Shown here: piece by piece, positions 54,092-62,822 of the stretch
Layout of the letters: each line of letters begins with the position of its first letter
How positions within the stretch are numbered: the first letter of the stretch is position 1
Source: JANOZM01 sp031429355
GTDB lineage: Bacteria > Pseudomonadota > Gammaproteobacteria > Burkholderiales > Burkholderiaceae_E
Assembly: GCA_031429355.1 (NCBI GenBank)
Contig: JANOZM010000021.1
Span: forward strand, 62,001-126,000
DNA length: 64,000 nt
Direction: 5' to 3'
Notes under the pieces: generated by a model
What the model was told of the DNA's origin: nothing
The model's input: only the letters and a program-made list of their open reading frames with translations
Database searches by the model: none
Made by a program: the position numbers and the translations under genes

Positions 54092-55627
54092 ATGCTGTTC
54101 AATTCATTTGAATTTATATTTTTGTTTTTGCCGGTTTGCATGGCAGGATTTTTTACGATAGCTAAATTTAATAAAAATGCGGCGGCAGGTTGGCTATTTC
54201 TTTGTTCATTATTTTTTTACAGCTGGTGGGAGTGGAAGTATCTTTGGCTGCTTTTAGGCTCGATTACGTTTCATTTTCTGGTTGGACAAGCGCTTTTAAA
54301 ACTCGTAGGCGGTCAAAAGAAAGCCCTTCTAATCAGCGCAATCGTAATTGACATTGGTTTATTAATCTATTTCAAGTACGCCGATATGTTTATTGGGTCG
54401 TGGAACCACCTTTCCGCCGACAATATTGCCCTACTGAAAGTAGTCTTGCCTCTGGGTATTTCTTTCTTTACCTTCACTCAGATAGCCTACTTAGTCGATA
54501 CATACGAGGGCAAGGTGAATGAAACGCGCCCAGTTCACTTTGGACTGTTTGTGACGTACTTTCCTCACCTAATTGCCGGGCCGGTGTTGCATCATAAGGA
54601 AATGATGCCGCAGTTTAACAATCCTGCGACTTACACAATTCAATGGCGTCTAGTCGCTTTAGGATTTGGCGTATTCATCATTGGTTTGGCTAAAAAAGTA
54701 TTAGTTGCCGACAACTTAGCGAGTTATGCCAATGCGTACTTCGCTAACCCAGTAGATGCGGGAATGTTGCAAGCTTGGCAGGGTGTTTTAGCTTATACAT
54801 TCCAGCTTTATTTTGATTTTTCAGGATACTCAGATATGGCCGTTGGCCTATCTTTGATGCTTGGAATAAAGCTACCGATAAACTTTTACTCCCCTTATAG
54901 AGCAGTTAACATTAGCGAATTTTGGCGCAGATGGCACATGACGTTGTCAAGATTTCTGCGGGACTATTTATATATACGCATGGGCGGGAACCGCCATGGT
55001 AAAGGCCGCCGATACTTCAACCTACTGATGACGATGTTTCTTGGTGGTCTCTGGCACGGTGCTGGTTGGAATTTCGCAATTTGGGGATTGATGCATGGAT
55101 TGTATTTGTGCGTTCATGAAGCTTGGAGAGCTACCTTTGGCAAATTTTTCGGTAAAAGCAAGCTATATGCCTTTCTAGCAGCCACCGTGACTTTTCTAGC
55201 CGTTATGTTCGCTTGGGTTCCTTTTCGCTCAAGCGATTTACAAATGACGTTGTACATTTGGGGGGCAATGACTGGTAACACAGGGATTAACCTGCCTGCG
55301 ATTTTTCTTGACTCGATTCCAATGCTCGGTAATTGGTTAAGCAGTCTTGGAATTAGTTCAAGCATTGGCGGCGGGAAGACTTTCGTTTATGGATTTCTAT
55401 GGATTATATTTGCAGCGTTGATCGCGTTCAACTGTCCCAATTCCTATCAGATATATCGTCGTTTCCGAATCGCAATCATTGATAAATCGATCGTCGAGAA
55501 TATTGCCGGCTCGTCAAATTTATCGCTTCGAATGAGTAAAACAAGTGCAGCGCTACTTGGAATTTTATTTGTTATTTGCCTTCTTTTTTTAGGGCGCCCT
55601 TCCGAATTTTTATACTTTCAATTTTAA
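54092..55627 (+). CDS. algI: MBOAT-family O-acetyltransferase (AlgI)
   Basis: 511 residues, about a dozen membrane spans. N-terminal block LFNSFEFIFLFLPVCM, ISFFTFTQIAYLVDTY, SLMLGIKLPINFYSPYRA, ISEFWRRWHMTLSRFLRDYL, and the catalytic His region FLGGLWHGAGWNFAIWGLMH are typical AlgI/DltB blocks. It should move an acyl group across the inner membrane for O-acetylation of the polysaccharide in the periplasm. The next gene, which starts directly after its stop codon, encodes an SGNH-like membrane-anchored protein that is the likely acyl acceptor/transferase. The C-terminal extra spans (about 440-511) are a normal length. Confidence 0.95.
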   Translation: MLFNSFEFIFLFLPVCMAGFFTIAKFNKNAAAGWLFLCSLFFYSWWEWKYLWLLLGSITFHFLVGQALLKLVGGQKKALLISAIVIDIGLLIYFKYADMFIGSWNHLSADNIALLKVVLPLGISFFTFTQIAYLVDTYEGKVNETRPVHFGLFVTYFPHLIAGPVLHHKEMMPQFNNPATYTIQWRLVALGFGVFIIGLAKKVLVADNLASYANAYFANPVDAGMLQAWQGVLAYTFQLYFDFSGYSDMAVGLSLMLGIKLPINFYSPYRAVNISEFWRRWHMTLSRFLRDYLYIRMGGNRHGKGRRYFNLLMTMFLGGLWHGAGWNFAIWGLMHGLYLCVHEAWRATFGKFFGKSKLYAFLAATVTFLAVMFAWVPFRSSDLQMTLYIWGAMTGNTGINLPAIFLDSIPMLGNWLSSLGISSSIGGGKTFVYGFLWIIFAALIAFNCPNSYQIYRRFRIAIIDKSIVENIAGSSNLSLRMSKTSAALLGILFVICLLFLGRPSEFLYFQF

Positions 55628-56791
55628 ATGCAAAAAAACGGAATGAAGCCCACGCATGTATCAACAAATTTTCTGGTGACATTACTGACTGTTGCCATGT
55701 TAACTGCTGGAATAATCGCATTGTTTAATTTGGTGGTAAATCCATTCCGGCTCTATTTTCCTAACCAGAGATCCACCCTCGCAGTCGAAAAACCAAGGCC
55801 TGAACAATATCAACAACAAATTAGAACCCAACTAGCTATTCGTACGCCATCTGACGTTTTGATCCTCGGAAATTCAACATTCGAAATCGGAATAAATCCA
55901 GACGACAAAGCTTTGGTGGGTCTCAATCAGTCTATTTTCAATCACGCCATAGCTGGACATTCAATACAAGAGGCAAGTGACGGATTACCAGATATTCTAA
56001 AAATTTGGACGCCAAAAACTGTAATTGTTAACGTTGCTTTTGCTGATCTGTTAATTGGCGGAAAAGCTAACGATATGCCAGTACTTTCTGCCACTAAACC
56101 AAATCTTTTCTTTCCAACGTTGTTTAGTGTTGACACGACTCTCGCTTCAATAAACAGCTTGCTAATTCCGTACCGAAAGTACCCAGAAACCCTTACGGCA
56201 AAAGGGCATAACCCAATGCGTAATTTCGACGGAAGTGCCAAGGCCTCGGGTTACCACGTTTTATTCGAAACTGCAAACTTTCGAATTGAGCGAATGTGGA
56301 AACAATTTGCTAACGGGAACGGCACGCCCTCATTTAACAATTCGAAAAACTACGCGGAGCTGAGGGCGCTAATTGACCGTCTGATGAAAGAAAACATTAC
56401 TGTTATCTTAGTTCTTAGCCCGCTACACCACGACTACAAAGTTAATGTGTATAAACACGGTTTGGGTTCTCGCTACGAGGCTTGGAAGCAAGAAATATCA
56501 AGCATTTCGAATAACTACTCTCACTTAAAGAATAAAGTAAAGCTGTATGACTTTAGTTGCGTTGGCAAAGCACTCCGTGAAAGCGTTCCAGAACGGAATG
56601 ACAAAAGCACACCAATGCAATTCTATTGGGACGCCGAACACTTTAAATCAGAGCTTGGAACGGAACTTTTGTCGTTAATACTTAAGCCAAATTTAAATGG
56701 TGATCAGTTTTCTACAAACCTAACCGGATATCAACTTCCAGCTTCAGACTGGCCTAAGTACCATCAAATATGTAAATCGTCCGTACCTTAA
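55628..56791 (+). CDS. Membrane-anchored SGNH-like protein, probable AlgI partner
   Basis: 387 residues. A single N-terminal membrane anchor (about 13-35) points the rest to the periplasm. Two SGNH/GDSL-hydrolase hallmarks are visible: a nucleophile-type motif LILGNSTFEIG (about residues 76-86) and, near the C-terminus, WDAEHFKSELG with the Asp-x2-His pair (about residue 337). Overall similarity to AlgJ/AlgX is low, so I do not use that name. The gene begins at the base after the algI stop, so translation is coupled. It most likely receives acyl groups from AlgI and O-acetylates the polysaccharide. The catalytic triad would need structural confirmation. Confidence 0.7.
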   Translation: MQKNGMKPTHVSTNFLVTLLTVAMLTAGIIALFNLVVNPFRLYFPNQRSTLAVEKPRPEQYQQQIRTQLAIRTPSDVLILGNSTFEIGINPDDKALVGLNQSIFNHAIAGHSIQEASDGLPDILKIWTPKTVIVNVAFADLLIGGKANDMPVLSATKPNLFFPTLFSVDTTLASINSLLIPYRKYPETLTAKGHNPMRNFDGSAKASGYHVLFETANFRIERMWKQFANGNGTPSFNNSKNYAELRALIDRLMKENITVILVLSPLHHDYKVNVYKHGLGSRYEAWKQEISSISNNYSHLKNKVKLYDFSCVGKALRESVPERNDKSTPMQFYWDAEHFKSELGTELLSLILKPNLNGDQFSTNLTGYQLPASDWPKYHQICKSSVP

Positions 56792-56807
56792 CTTTAGCAA
56801 ACCACTG

Positions 56808-57401
56808 ATGAACCACCATCCTATCTATCGAATAAAGGCCGACTGGGCACGATCGCCAATCGCATTGCAAAGTCATAGCGGACTAAAAATTATTGATGTC
56901 GACCCAGTAAAGGTCGAAGAGCTTGATCAATCCAAGCGTGAGAACGGTGCAACAGCAGTTCACAAAAAAGTAATGGGCATTTTTTTAGCCTCCAACACGC
57001 CTTTTTGCGTTGTACTCGAAGACGATGCGATCATAATGCCGGTGCGTGATTGGTTAAGCTTTACTCAATTCGATTTTTTCATCCCATTTGCTCACAATCG
57101 AGTCCACCTCCCCCAAGACGACACTATAAGAATTGGGAAACTTCCGAAGTATGGAGCGTTTGCTTACCTTTGCTCGCGTCAGTACGCTCTTCGCTATCAC
57201 GAATTTTTAGAAAAGGGTGGGTTAGCTGACGTCGTCTCGCACGCGGCGGCCAAGGGGCTATCGTTTGGTTCGTATGCTGGCAATGCTGTTAATCACGATA
57301 ATGAAGCACCGTCTATGATCAGCGAAGAGCGCCGAAAAGACTTTTTGAAAAAATATCCCGGGCAAAAACCTAGGTCATGGATTAGCCGATTATTTGGTTA
57401 A
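56808..57401 (+). CDS. Glycosyltransferase family 25-like protein
   Basis: 197 residues, shorter than the usual 250. The metal-binding EDDA motif in FCVVLEDDAIIMP, preceded by a conserved VHKKVMGIFLA stretch, and GAFAYLCSRQYALRYHE downstream follow the GT25 (LPS galactosyl/glucosyl transferase) plan. The N-terminal HPIYRIKADWARSPIAL could be the shortened nucleotide-sugar-binding start. Cytoplasmic. It lies 17 bp after the SGNH-like gene and 12 bp before the GT4 gene. Sugar and linkage cannot be told from sequence. Confidence 0.75.
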   Translation: MNHHPIYRIKADWARSPIALQSHSGLKIIDVDPVKVEELDQSKRENGATAVHKKVMGIFLASNTPFCVVLEDDAIIMPVRDWLSFTQFDFFIPFAHNRVHLPQDDTIRIGKLPKYGAFAYLCSRQYALRYHEFLEKGGLADVVSHAAAKGLSFGSYAGNAVNHDNEAPSMISEERRKDFLKKYPGQKPRSWISRLFG

Positions 57402-57412
57402 TGGATTAGTTT

Positions 57413-58627
57413 ATGGAACTCGCTATGCAAACTAAACGCCCAACTCTTGTACTTTCATTCTTGTACCCTTCGGACATTCAACCGGGCGCAGGCGTCTTTA
57501 TTCGCGAGCGCATGTTACGGGTAAATGAGCTACACCCTATAGTTGTAATTTCGCCCCAACCCTGGTCACCTTTCGATATGCTCATAAGGCTATTTAAGAA
57601 TCCTAAGTATCGCCTTTTACCAAACAAGCAGACTACGAATGAAGATGGGTTCATGGTGTTTCGGCCACGGTTCCTAAGCCTACCCGGCTTTGGGCGAAAA
57701 TTTGACGCTCTATCGATGGCCCTTTCTACATTAGCAGTTGTTAAGCGTGAAGGTTTTTCGCATAAAGTTGGCTTGGTAGATTCGCATTTCGCATACCCCG
57801 AAGGTTATGCAGCCCAAATTATTGCTAAAAAGCTGAAAGTGCCGTACGGAATAACTCTGCGCGGCGCTCGCGATACCGACACTGTTGGAACGAGTTGCGA
57901 ACCAATGCTCAAATCGGCAATTCAAAATGCTCAGTATATTATTGGAGTTTCAGACGCTCTACGTAAGTTTGCAATAAAAATGGGGGGCGCTAGCGAACGT
58001 GCCACCACGATCTCTAATGGGGTCAACGCTTCATTGTTTTTCCCCGAGGACAAACCCGCAGCTCGCGAAAAACTGGGTCTTTCGCTAAATAGTAAAATCA
58101 TTGTGTCCGTAGGCAGTTTAATCCCTTTGAAAGGACACGAGCGAATCGTTGAAATAATGCCAGATGTTTTAAAAGTATATCCTGATACTTTATTTTTAAT
58201 AGTGGGTGCGCCCACTCGTTACGAAGATAGCAGTTCACAAATTCGCCAGAGAATCGAAGAACTCAATCTGCATAATCATGTGAAGTTGTGCGGCAGAGTA
58301 GTCCCTGAAGAGTTACGTTGGCATTTGAGTGCCGCCGATGTCTTTGGATTAGCAACACAAAATGAAGGGTGGCCAAATGCAATTATGGAGGCACTTGCTT
58401 GTGGTTTGCCGGTCATTACGACTAACGTCGGCGGCAACGCCGAAATAGTGCATTCGGATGCTATGGGTACCGTGGTTCCCTATTGGGATCCGCAGGCATT
58501 TGCAAATGCTGTAATTAATTGGTTAGATGAACAACCCAATCGCGAGAAAAGACTCGCATGGGCACAGGGAGCTAGTTGGCACGGCACTGCAAAACGGGTA
58601 GCCGCTCTTTGGGGGACAGCTCGGTAG
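57413..58627 (+). CDS. Glycosyltransferase family 4
   Basis: 404 residues. GT-B fold: N-terminal PSDIQPGAGVFIRERMLRVN, and SHFAYPEGYAAQIIAKKL; C-terminal VSVGSLIPLKGHERIVEIMP and the E-x7-E retaining motif NEGWPNAIMEALACGLPVI. This fits GT4 (WcaL/ExoL-like). It adds one sugar to the lipid-linked repeat unit at the cytoplasmic face. ATG 57413 or 57425 could be the start; the first keeps 12 bp from the preceding stop. Donor and acceptor are unknown. Confidence 0.92.
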   Translation: MELAMQTKRPTLVLSFLYPSDIQPGAGVFIRERMLRVNELHPIVVISPQPWSPFDMLIRLFKNPKYRLLPNKQTTNEDGFMVFRPRFLSLPGFGRKFDALSMALSTLAVVKREGFSHKVGLVDSHFAYPEGYAAQIIAKKLKVPYGITLRGARDTDTVGTSCEPMLKSAIQNAQYIIGVSDALRKFAIKMGGASERATTISNGVNASLFFPEDKPAAREKLGLSLNSKIIVSVGSLIPLKGHERIVEIMPDVLKVYPDTLFLIVGAPTRYEDSSSQIRQRIEELNLHNHVKLCGRVVPEELRWHLSAADVFGLATQNEGWPNAIMEALACGLPVITTNVGGNAEIVHSDAMGTVVPYWDPQAFANAVINWLDEQPNREKRLAWAQGASWHGTAKRVAALWGTAR

Positions 58628-58937
58628 AAACAAATACCTCTCGTACACTGGCGGACGCGAGGCGAACAATCAAACTATGACATTATCAACATGGAATAGA
58701 TCCTTCGATATGTAGATAGCAACGGCACTTTGCCCATAGACGCCATTTGAAATTGATTATCCACTCATCAGACACAAATTGATATTGGTCATAGGAGTTG
58801 CACAGATTGTTTTGGAATACGGTAACCTATCTACATAACGTTGGCACAAGTTCTTTTATTTAATGTAGACAAAACCGACTCATCAAGAGCAAGCCTTCTT
58901 TGGCGCACTCGAAGTTTTCAACTTAAAAAGCTGCTTT
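58628..58937. other. Non-coding gap before the polymerase gene
   Basis: 310 bp with frequent stops in all frames, A/T-rich, no ORF over about 25 codons. It is the largest gap in the EPS locus. TGGCAC at 58842-58847 looks like a sigma-54 -24 box, but the -12 GC is missing (TT instead), so I do not call a promoter. It may hold an internal promoter or be the remains of a lost gene. Confidence 0.5.
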
Positions 58938-59105
58938 ATGCAAAACAGACTTATCGCGCTAACGCCAAAAATCAGCAGCCGCGAGCTAGATGGTTACTTT
59001 TGGACGCCTAAAGAACCTAGTATCCCGCCAAACACTAATTGCATTTATATGACCAATATTTTGTTCAGTAGGAAAATCGCTCCCAGAAAAGGCCTCTCAA
59101 CATGA
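58938..59105 (+). CDS. Possible 55-residue small protein coupled to the polymerase gene
   Basis: An ATG frame of 55 codons ending with TGA that overlaps the ATG of the next gene in the ATGA arrangement, typical of coupled genes. The product has no signal peptide or membrane segment and contains a Pro-rich middle (KEPSIPPNTN) and a basic C-terminus (RKIAPRKG). I do not recognise it. It could also be chance, or the 3' remnant of a lost gene, because no clear ribosome site precedes it. Confidence 0.35.
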   Translation: MQNRLIALTPKISSRELDGYFWTPKEPSIPPNTNCIYMTNILFSRKIAPRKGLST

Positions 59106-60433
59106 CAGGGATAGCAATCTGGCTTGCAATAATTACAGCATTAGTTACCGCTGTTCGCGCCCCGTTTGCATTAGCTCTAATTTATATTTGGATTGAATAC
59201 TTTCGGCCACAAGAAGTCACAGCAGCCTATTTTTCTTGGATCCCAATCTCTTTAACCGCTGGCGTATTTGCACTTATCGGCTTGATCATCGCCAGCCCTA
59301 ACCGAACTTTTAAGCCAACATTCGAAGTGATATGGCTTCTCCTCTTAGCAGCCTGGATTACGGCTACAACTACTTGGGCAATTGTCCCTGTTGCCTGGAT
59401 AAAGTGGGACACCGCTTTTAAAACAATTGTATTTAGTGCACTACTAATTCAGTTCATTTCTACCAAAGCACAGCTCGAGGCGGTTTTATTGACAATAATT
59501 GCTGGCAGCGCAGCGCAGATATGGAGCTTTGGATTAAAGGGCTTGGTTACAGGTGGTGGATATGAAGCCCAACTCGGTGTCGTGCTTGGAAATGCCGGTC
59601 TAGCCGAGTCCAGCACTCTAAGTGTATTTTCCGCATCGCTAATCCCTTTTTACTGGTTTTTCTTGCAGCACTCGATTTTGATTCATGCAACGAAAGCACG
59701 GCGTTTTCTATGCTGGTCCGCAATCGCTGTAACGTTATCCACCATCATGGCAACACATGCACGAGCAGGTTTGCTCTCTCTTGCCGTGGTTGGATTCATC
59801 CTATTAGCAAGAACAAAAAAAGGAATCGGCATACTAATAGTTGGTCTTAGCTTTTCGGTGCTAGCGATCCCGTTGATCGCATCAAGCACCTGGTTCCAGC
59901 GCATGAATACACTATCTGACGTCAAGAAAGACAATTCGGCGATGGAAAGAATTGCTGTTTGGACGTGGACGATTGATTATGTAAAAAAACATCCACTTGG
60001 AGGGGGCTTTAACATTGATCAAACAAATTCAATGACTGTAGAAGCCGACACCGATACTGGTTTTGTAACAGTTGTGGGTCGTGCATTTCACTCGATATAT
60101 TTTGAAGTTCTCGGAGAACAAGGGTTCCCTGGTTTAATTTTGTACTACGGCTTAGTAATTTATGCGTTGATTCGATTGTACAGAGAGCGTAAGGCATTGA
60201 TTGCGAACAATGGCGATCCTTGGTTATCCAACTTTATGTTCGCTAGCTTGGTATCTTGGTTAGGATTTTTGATTGGGGCAGCATTTGTCGGAATTGCCTT
60301 TATGCCCTATCTGTTTTTCTTTCTAGTTTTATCAGTAAGCGCCACGAAGATCGCCAGTGTGGAATCAGCAATCACTGCCAGTGATAAAAATCAAAAAACG
60401 AGGTCTTTTTCCATGGCAAGGGATCCAAAGTGA
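59102..60433 (+). CDS. O-antigen ligase/Wzy-like polymerase (XrtA-associated)
   Basis: 443 residues with about ten to twelve membrane spans. The N-terminal block LIYIWIEYFRPQEVTAAYFSW is typical of TIGR03097 (exosortase-A-associated O-ligase family); a large periplasmic loop (about 270-345) holds the RMNTLSDVKKDNSAMERI and HPLGGGFN stretch (the His region of Wzy_C) and ends AFHSIYFEVLGEQGFPG. It should polymerise or ligate undecaprenyl-linked repeat units in the periplasm. It begins with an ATGA overlap with the 55-residue ORF and ends in a GTGA overlap with the small membrane protein downstream. Confidence 0.92.
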   Translation: MTGIAIWLAIITALVTAVRAPFALALIYIWIEYFRPQEVTAAYFSWIPISLTAGVFALIGLIIASPNRTFKPTFEVIWLLLLAAWITATTTWAIVPVAWIKWDTAFKTIVFSALLIQFISTKAQLEAVLLTIIAGSAAQIWSFGLKGLVTGGGYEAQLGVVLGNAGLAESSTLSVFSASLIPFYWFFLQHSILIHATKARRFLCWSAIAVTLSTIMATHARAGLLSLAVVGFILLARTKKGIGILIVGLSFSVLAIPLIASSTWFQRMNTLSDVKKDNSAMERIAVWTWTIDYVKKHPLGGGFNIDQTNSMTVEADTDTGFVTVVGRAFHSIYFEVLGEQGFPGLILYYGLVIYALIRLYRERKALIANNGDPWLSNFMFASLVSWLGFLIGAAFVGIAFMPYLFFFLVLSVSATKIASVESAITASDKNQKTRSFSMARDPK

Positions 60434-60552
60434 TTGATCCTCTAGTAATTTTACTTTCGCTTGTGCTGCTTGTTGTTGTTGTTAAGTCGTTTGTTACGCA
60501 CGAAAAGTCAAAAAGTAAAATCAAAAAACCTCCAAGCAAATTCACAAAATAA
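60430..60552 (+). CDS. 40-residue single-span membrane protein
   Basis: Starts with a GTG overlapping the TGA of the polymerase gene (GTGA), so it is likely translated by coupling. Residues about 4-19 are strongly hydrophobic (PLVILLSLVLLVVVVKSF), followed by a Lys/Ser-rich basic tail with a KKPPSK motif. By the positive-inside rule the C-terminus faces the cytoplasm. I know no family for it. Such small proteins at the end of polymerase genes could stabilise the polymerase complex, but this is speculation. The next gene starts 28 bp downstream. Confidence 0.6.
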   Translation: MIDPLVILLSLVLLVVVVKSFVTHEKSKSKIKKPPSKFTK

Positions 60553-60580
60553 AATCTAAAGCGCCTCGTTTTCTAAATTA

Positions 60581-61618
60581 ATGAATCAAACTCATGTAAC
60601 AAGAATTACCGCCGTAGACGGCGTTCGAGCAATAGCAATTTGCCTAGTACTAATAGGGCACGTGATCGATACATTTGGAGGACCTACATTTTTAGGCCCG
60701 CTCCGCCACGCGGGAAATTTCGGTGTAAGGGTATTTTTTCTCATTTCAGGGATGCTCATCACATCGCTCCTAATTAAGGAATGGCAGGCGACAGGAAAAA
60801 TTTCTTTAAAGATGTTTTATGTTCGACGTGTTCGCCGAATATTGCCGGCGTATTTCGTATTTCTTTTTACTGTAGGGATCTTGGACTATAACGGCTTTAT
60901 TAAAGTACCCCAAATCGATTATCTTCGGTCTCTAACATTCACAATGAACTACGAGCACAGCGCGGATAGGGCCTGGACTCTTAACCATTTATGGTCATTA
61001 TCAGCGGAAGAACAATTTTATTTGGTTTGGCCTCTTTTACTTCTAAAGCTAACCCCGGTTCGCGGTAAAAATTTGTGCGTCTTCATAATTTTTGTTGTGA
61101 TTATAGTTCGCTGTTATATGTGGGCTATGTTGAATGCCAGTGGTAGCGCCCTGACTCGTGAAATCCAAGCAATCTTTGATTCAATGGCACTAGGCGCGTT
61201 AATTGCGTTTCGCGAACATTCGAGAAATATAGACGAAATTAAAACGGCAGCACGGAAATCGGAACTGCTACTTCTTCCGGCGGGTATTCTCTTGGTGGTC
61301 GCCTCAATTGGTACTTTTTTTGTAAATAAAGATTTTTACTACACTATTGGCCAATCTTTCACCAATTTTGGAATAGCTTGTTGCCTTATATCGATAACTC
61401 GTCGCCCAAACCACTTCACTGCACAATTACTTAGCAACAAGGTTCTCGTTTACATCGGTTCAATAAGCTACTCTTTATACCTATGGCAACAATTGACGCT
61501 TCATCACGAAGCGAATTCTTGGTTTACTTCATTTCCTCAAAACTTAATACTGACTTTCGCAATTGCCGCCTGTTCCTATCATTTCGTAGAACAACCGTTC
61601 ATTAAGAAAAAGAAATAA
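60581..61618 (+). CDS. Acyltransferase family 3 (OafA/ExoZ-like)
   Basis: 345 residues, about ten membrane spans. Start ITAVDGVRAIAICLVLIGHV carries the conserved Arg and His, followed by GNFGVRVFFLISGMLIT and FYVRRVRRILPAYF, all typical of PF01757. The family transfers acyl groups (acetyl, succinyl) to sugars at the membrane. This gives a second acylation system in the locus besides algI. It has only the integral part, with no SGNH domain at the C-terminus, so it may use a separate partner or act directly. Confidence 0.93.
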   Translation: MNQTHVTRITAVDGVRAIAICLVLIGHVIDTFGGPTFLGPLRHAGNFGVRVFFLISGMLITSLLIKEWQATGKISLKMFYVRRVRRILPAYFVFLFTVGILDYNGFIKVPQIDYLRSLTFTMNYEHSADRAWTLNHLWSLSAEEQFYLVWPLLLLKLTPVRGKNLCVFIIFVVIIVRCYMWAMLNASGSALTREIQAIFDSMALGALIAFREHSRNIDEIKTAARKSELLLLPAGILLVVASIGTFFVNKDFYYTIGQSFTNFGIACCLISITRRPNHFTAQLLSNKVLVYIGSISYSLYLWQQLTLHHEANSWFTSFPQNLILTFAIAACSYHFVEQPFIKKKK

Positions 61619-61625
61619 AGCAATG

Positions 61626-62636
61626 TCAGTTGTAGACACCCCAAGAGCTAAGTCTTAATTGCTGCTTGAATCTAAACCGGTCAACTGCCCAAGGCGTAAA
61701 CCGTTTTAGGGAGAACATATCGCTGTTATTAAAATTACTGCCTAAATCCGTTGTTAAAGCCGCGCTAAACCCAAATCTCTGAACCAGCTTTATATGTTCT
61801 TCTGTTTGATCGAGTTTGGATTTTCCGTTGGGGAATGCAAATAGTTTGGGCTTTTGGCCAGTAATTTCGGTAAGCTCATCGATGCTGGTCTGTATATCTA
61901 ATGTAAATTCAGCGGGCGTTACTGTGGTTGCAACTAGATGCCTATGGGTATGCGAACCGACTCCCATTCCTTGTTTAAACATATCTCGCACACAACTCTT
62001 CGACATCATAAGGTTGTTGTCGGTATGCCCCCCTAACTGTCGAGCGATTTCTTGCGCGGTATCGTCACGAACTATTGGCGGTAAATATTTTAATTTTTCA
62101 ATTAACACTATTGCCATCGTTTTTCGCTTAACTGAATCCCCTAAATACTCCACTTCAACGCCTAGCTGAGGCCAACCAAACTTCACCAGCTTGGACTGCA
62201 TGAGCGCAGAGTAAACGATATCGTTAAACATGCAGCTACCCGACAAGTACGAGGTCGCAATAAAAAAAGTGGCATTAATTCCTTCGCTTTTTAGTACTGG
62301 CACAGCTACGTCATAATTGTCTTGATAACCGTCATCAAAACTAATAGCTCCGTAGTTCTCGGACATTCCTTGAATACAGACGCGCCGAATTCCCTCTGCC
62401 AAGTCAACCACTTGACAAAATTCTTTCAGCCATCGTATTTGGCGTCGAAAATGATCTGCATCGGGCCATTGCTCGAACGAGTCTCCAGCTTTGCGCCCAA
62501 CCCTATGGAACGACAAGATCGTTAAAGAGCCGTTGTTACCATCAATGATGCGCTTACTGATCTGCCCGAGTTTGTTAAAGGTAAAATCCACAAACTTTCC
62601 TAAATTTTCACTCAATGATGGTACTCCAGCCTGCAT
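61626..62636 (-). CDS. Polysaccharide deacetylase (NodB-like), reverse strand
   Basis: 336 residues from ATG 62636; a TTG at 62681 would add 15 residues. NodB motifs: ISFDDGYQDNYDVAVPVL with catalytic Asp pair, SHTHRHLVA with the metal His residues (H-x3-H type), and FAFPNGK for the later motif. It differs from the DUF3473 gene at 47511. It is the only reverse-strand gene in the EPS locus after relA, convergent with the acyltransferase gene (7 bp between stops). It could deacetylate the polymer or a lipid-linked unit. There is no clear signal peptide, so it is probably cytoplasmic. Confidence 0.9.
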   Translation of the reverse strand: MQAGVPSLSENLGKFVDFTFNKLGQISKRIIDGNNGSLTILSFHRVGRKAGDSFEQWPDADHFRRQIRWLKEFCQVVDLAEGIRRVCIQGMSENYGAISFDDGYQDNYDVAVPVLKSEGINATFFIATSYLSGSCMFNDIVYSALMQSKLVKFGWPQLGVEVEYLGDSVKRKTMAIVLIEKLKYLPPIVRDDTAQEIARQLGGHTDNNLMMSKSCVRDMFKQGMGVGSHTHRHLVATTVTPAEFTLDIQTSIDELTEITGQKPKLFAFPNGKSKLDQTEEHIKLVQRFGFSAALTTDLGSNFNNSDMFSLKRFTPWAVDRFRFKQQLRLSSWGVYN

Positions 62637-62822
62637 CTTAGGCAAACTGTCAACACACGAGCGGTGGCGTATGCCCCACAAACGCGCTTAAAGAAAAGTT
62701 GAAACAAACTTCGCACTGTGAGCTTTTGAATCGGCGTTTAAACCAACACTTAGTGAGTTTTGACCTTTCTTCTTAGCGGCACGAGCGCTTAAACTTATTC
62801 TTTCGTCGCTTTCTTCCTGTTC

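Noticed and set aside
52756..55627. Alginate biosynthesis operon
   Set aside because: Only algD and algI are present; alg8, alg44, algE, algG and algL homologues are missing, and the surroundings are an XrtA-type EPS locus.
58842..58857. TGGCAC sequence as a sigma-54 promoter before the polymerase gene
   Set aside because: The -12 GC is replaced by TT at the required spacing, and it lies far from the next start codon.
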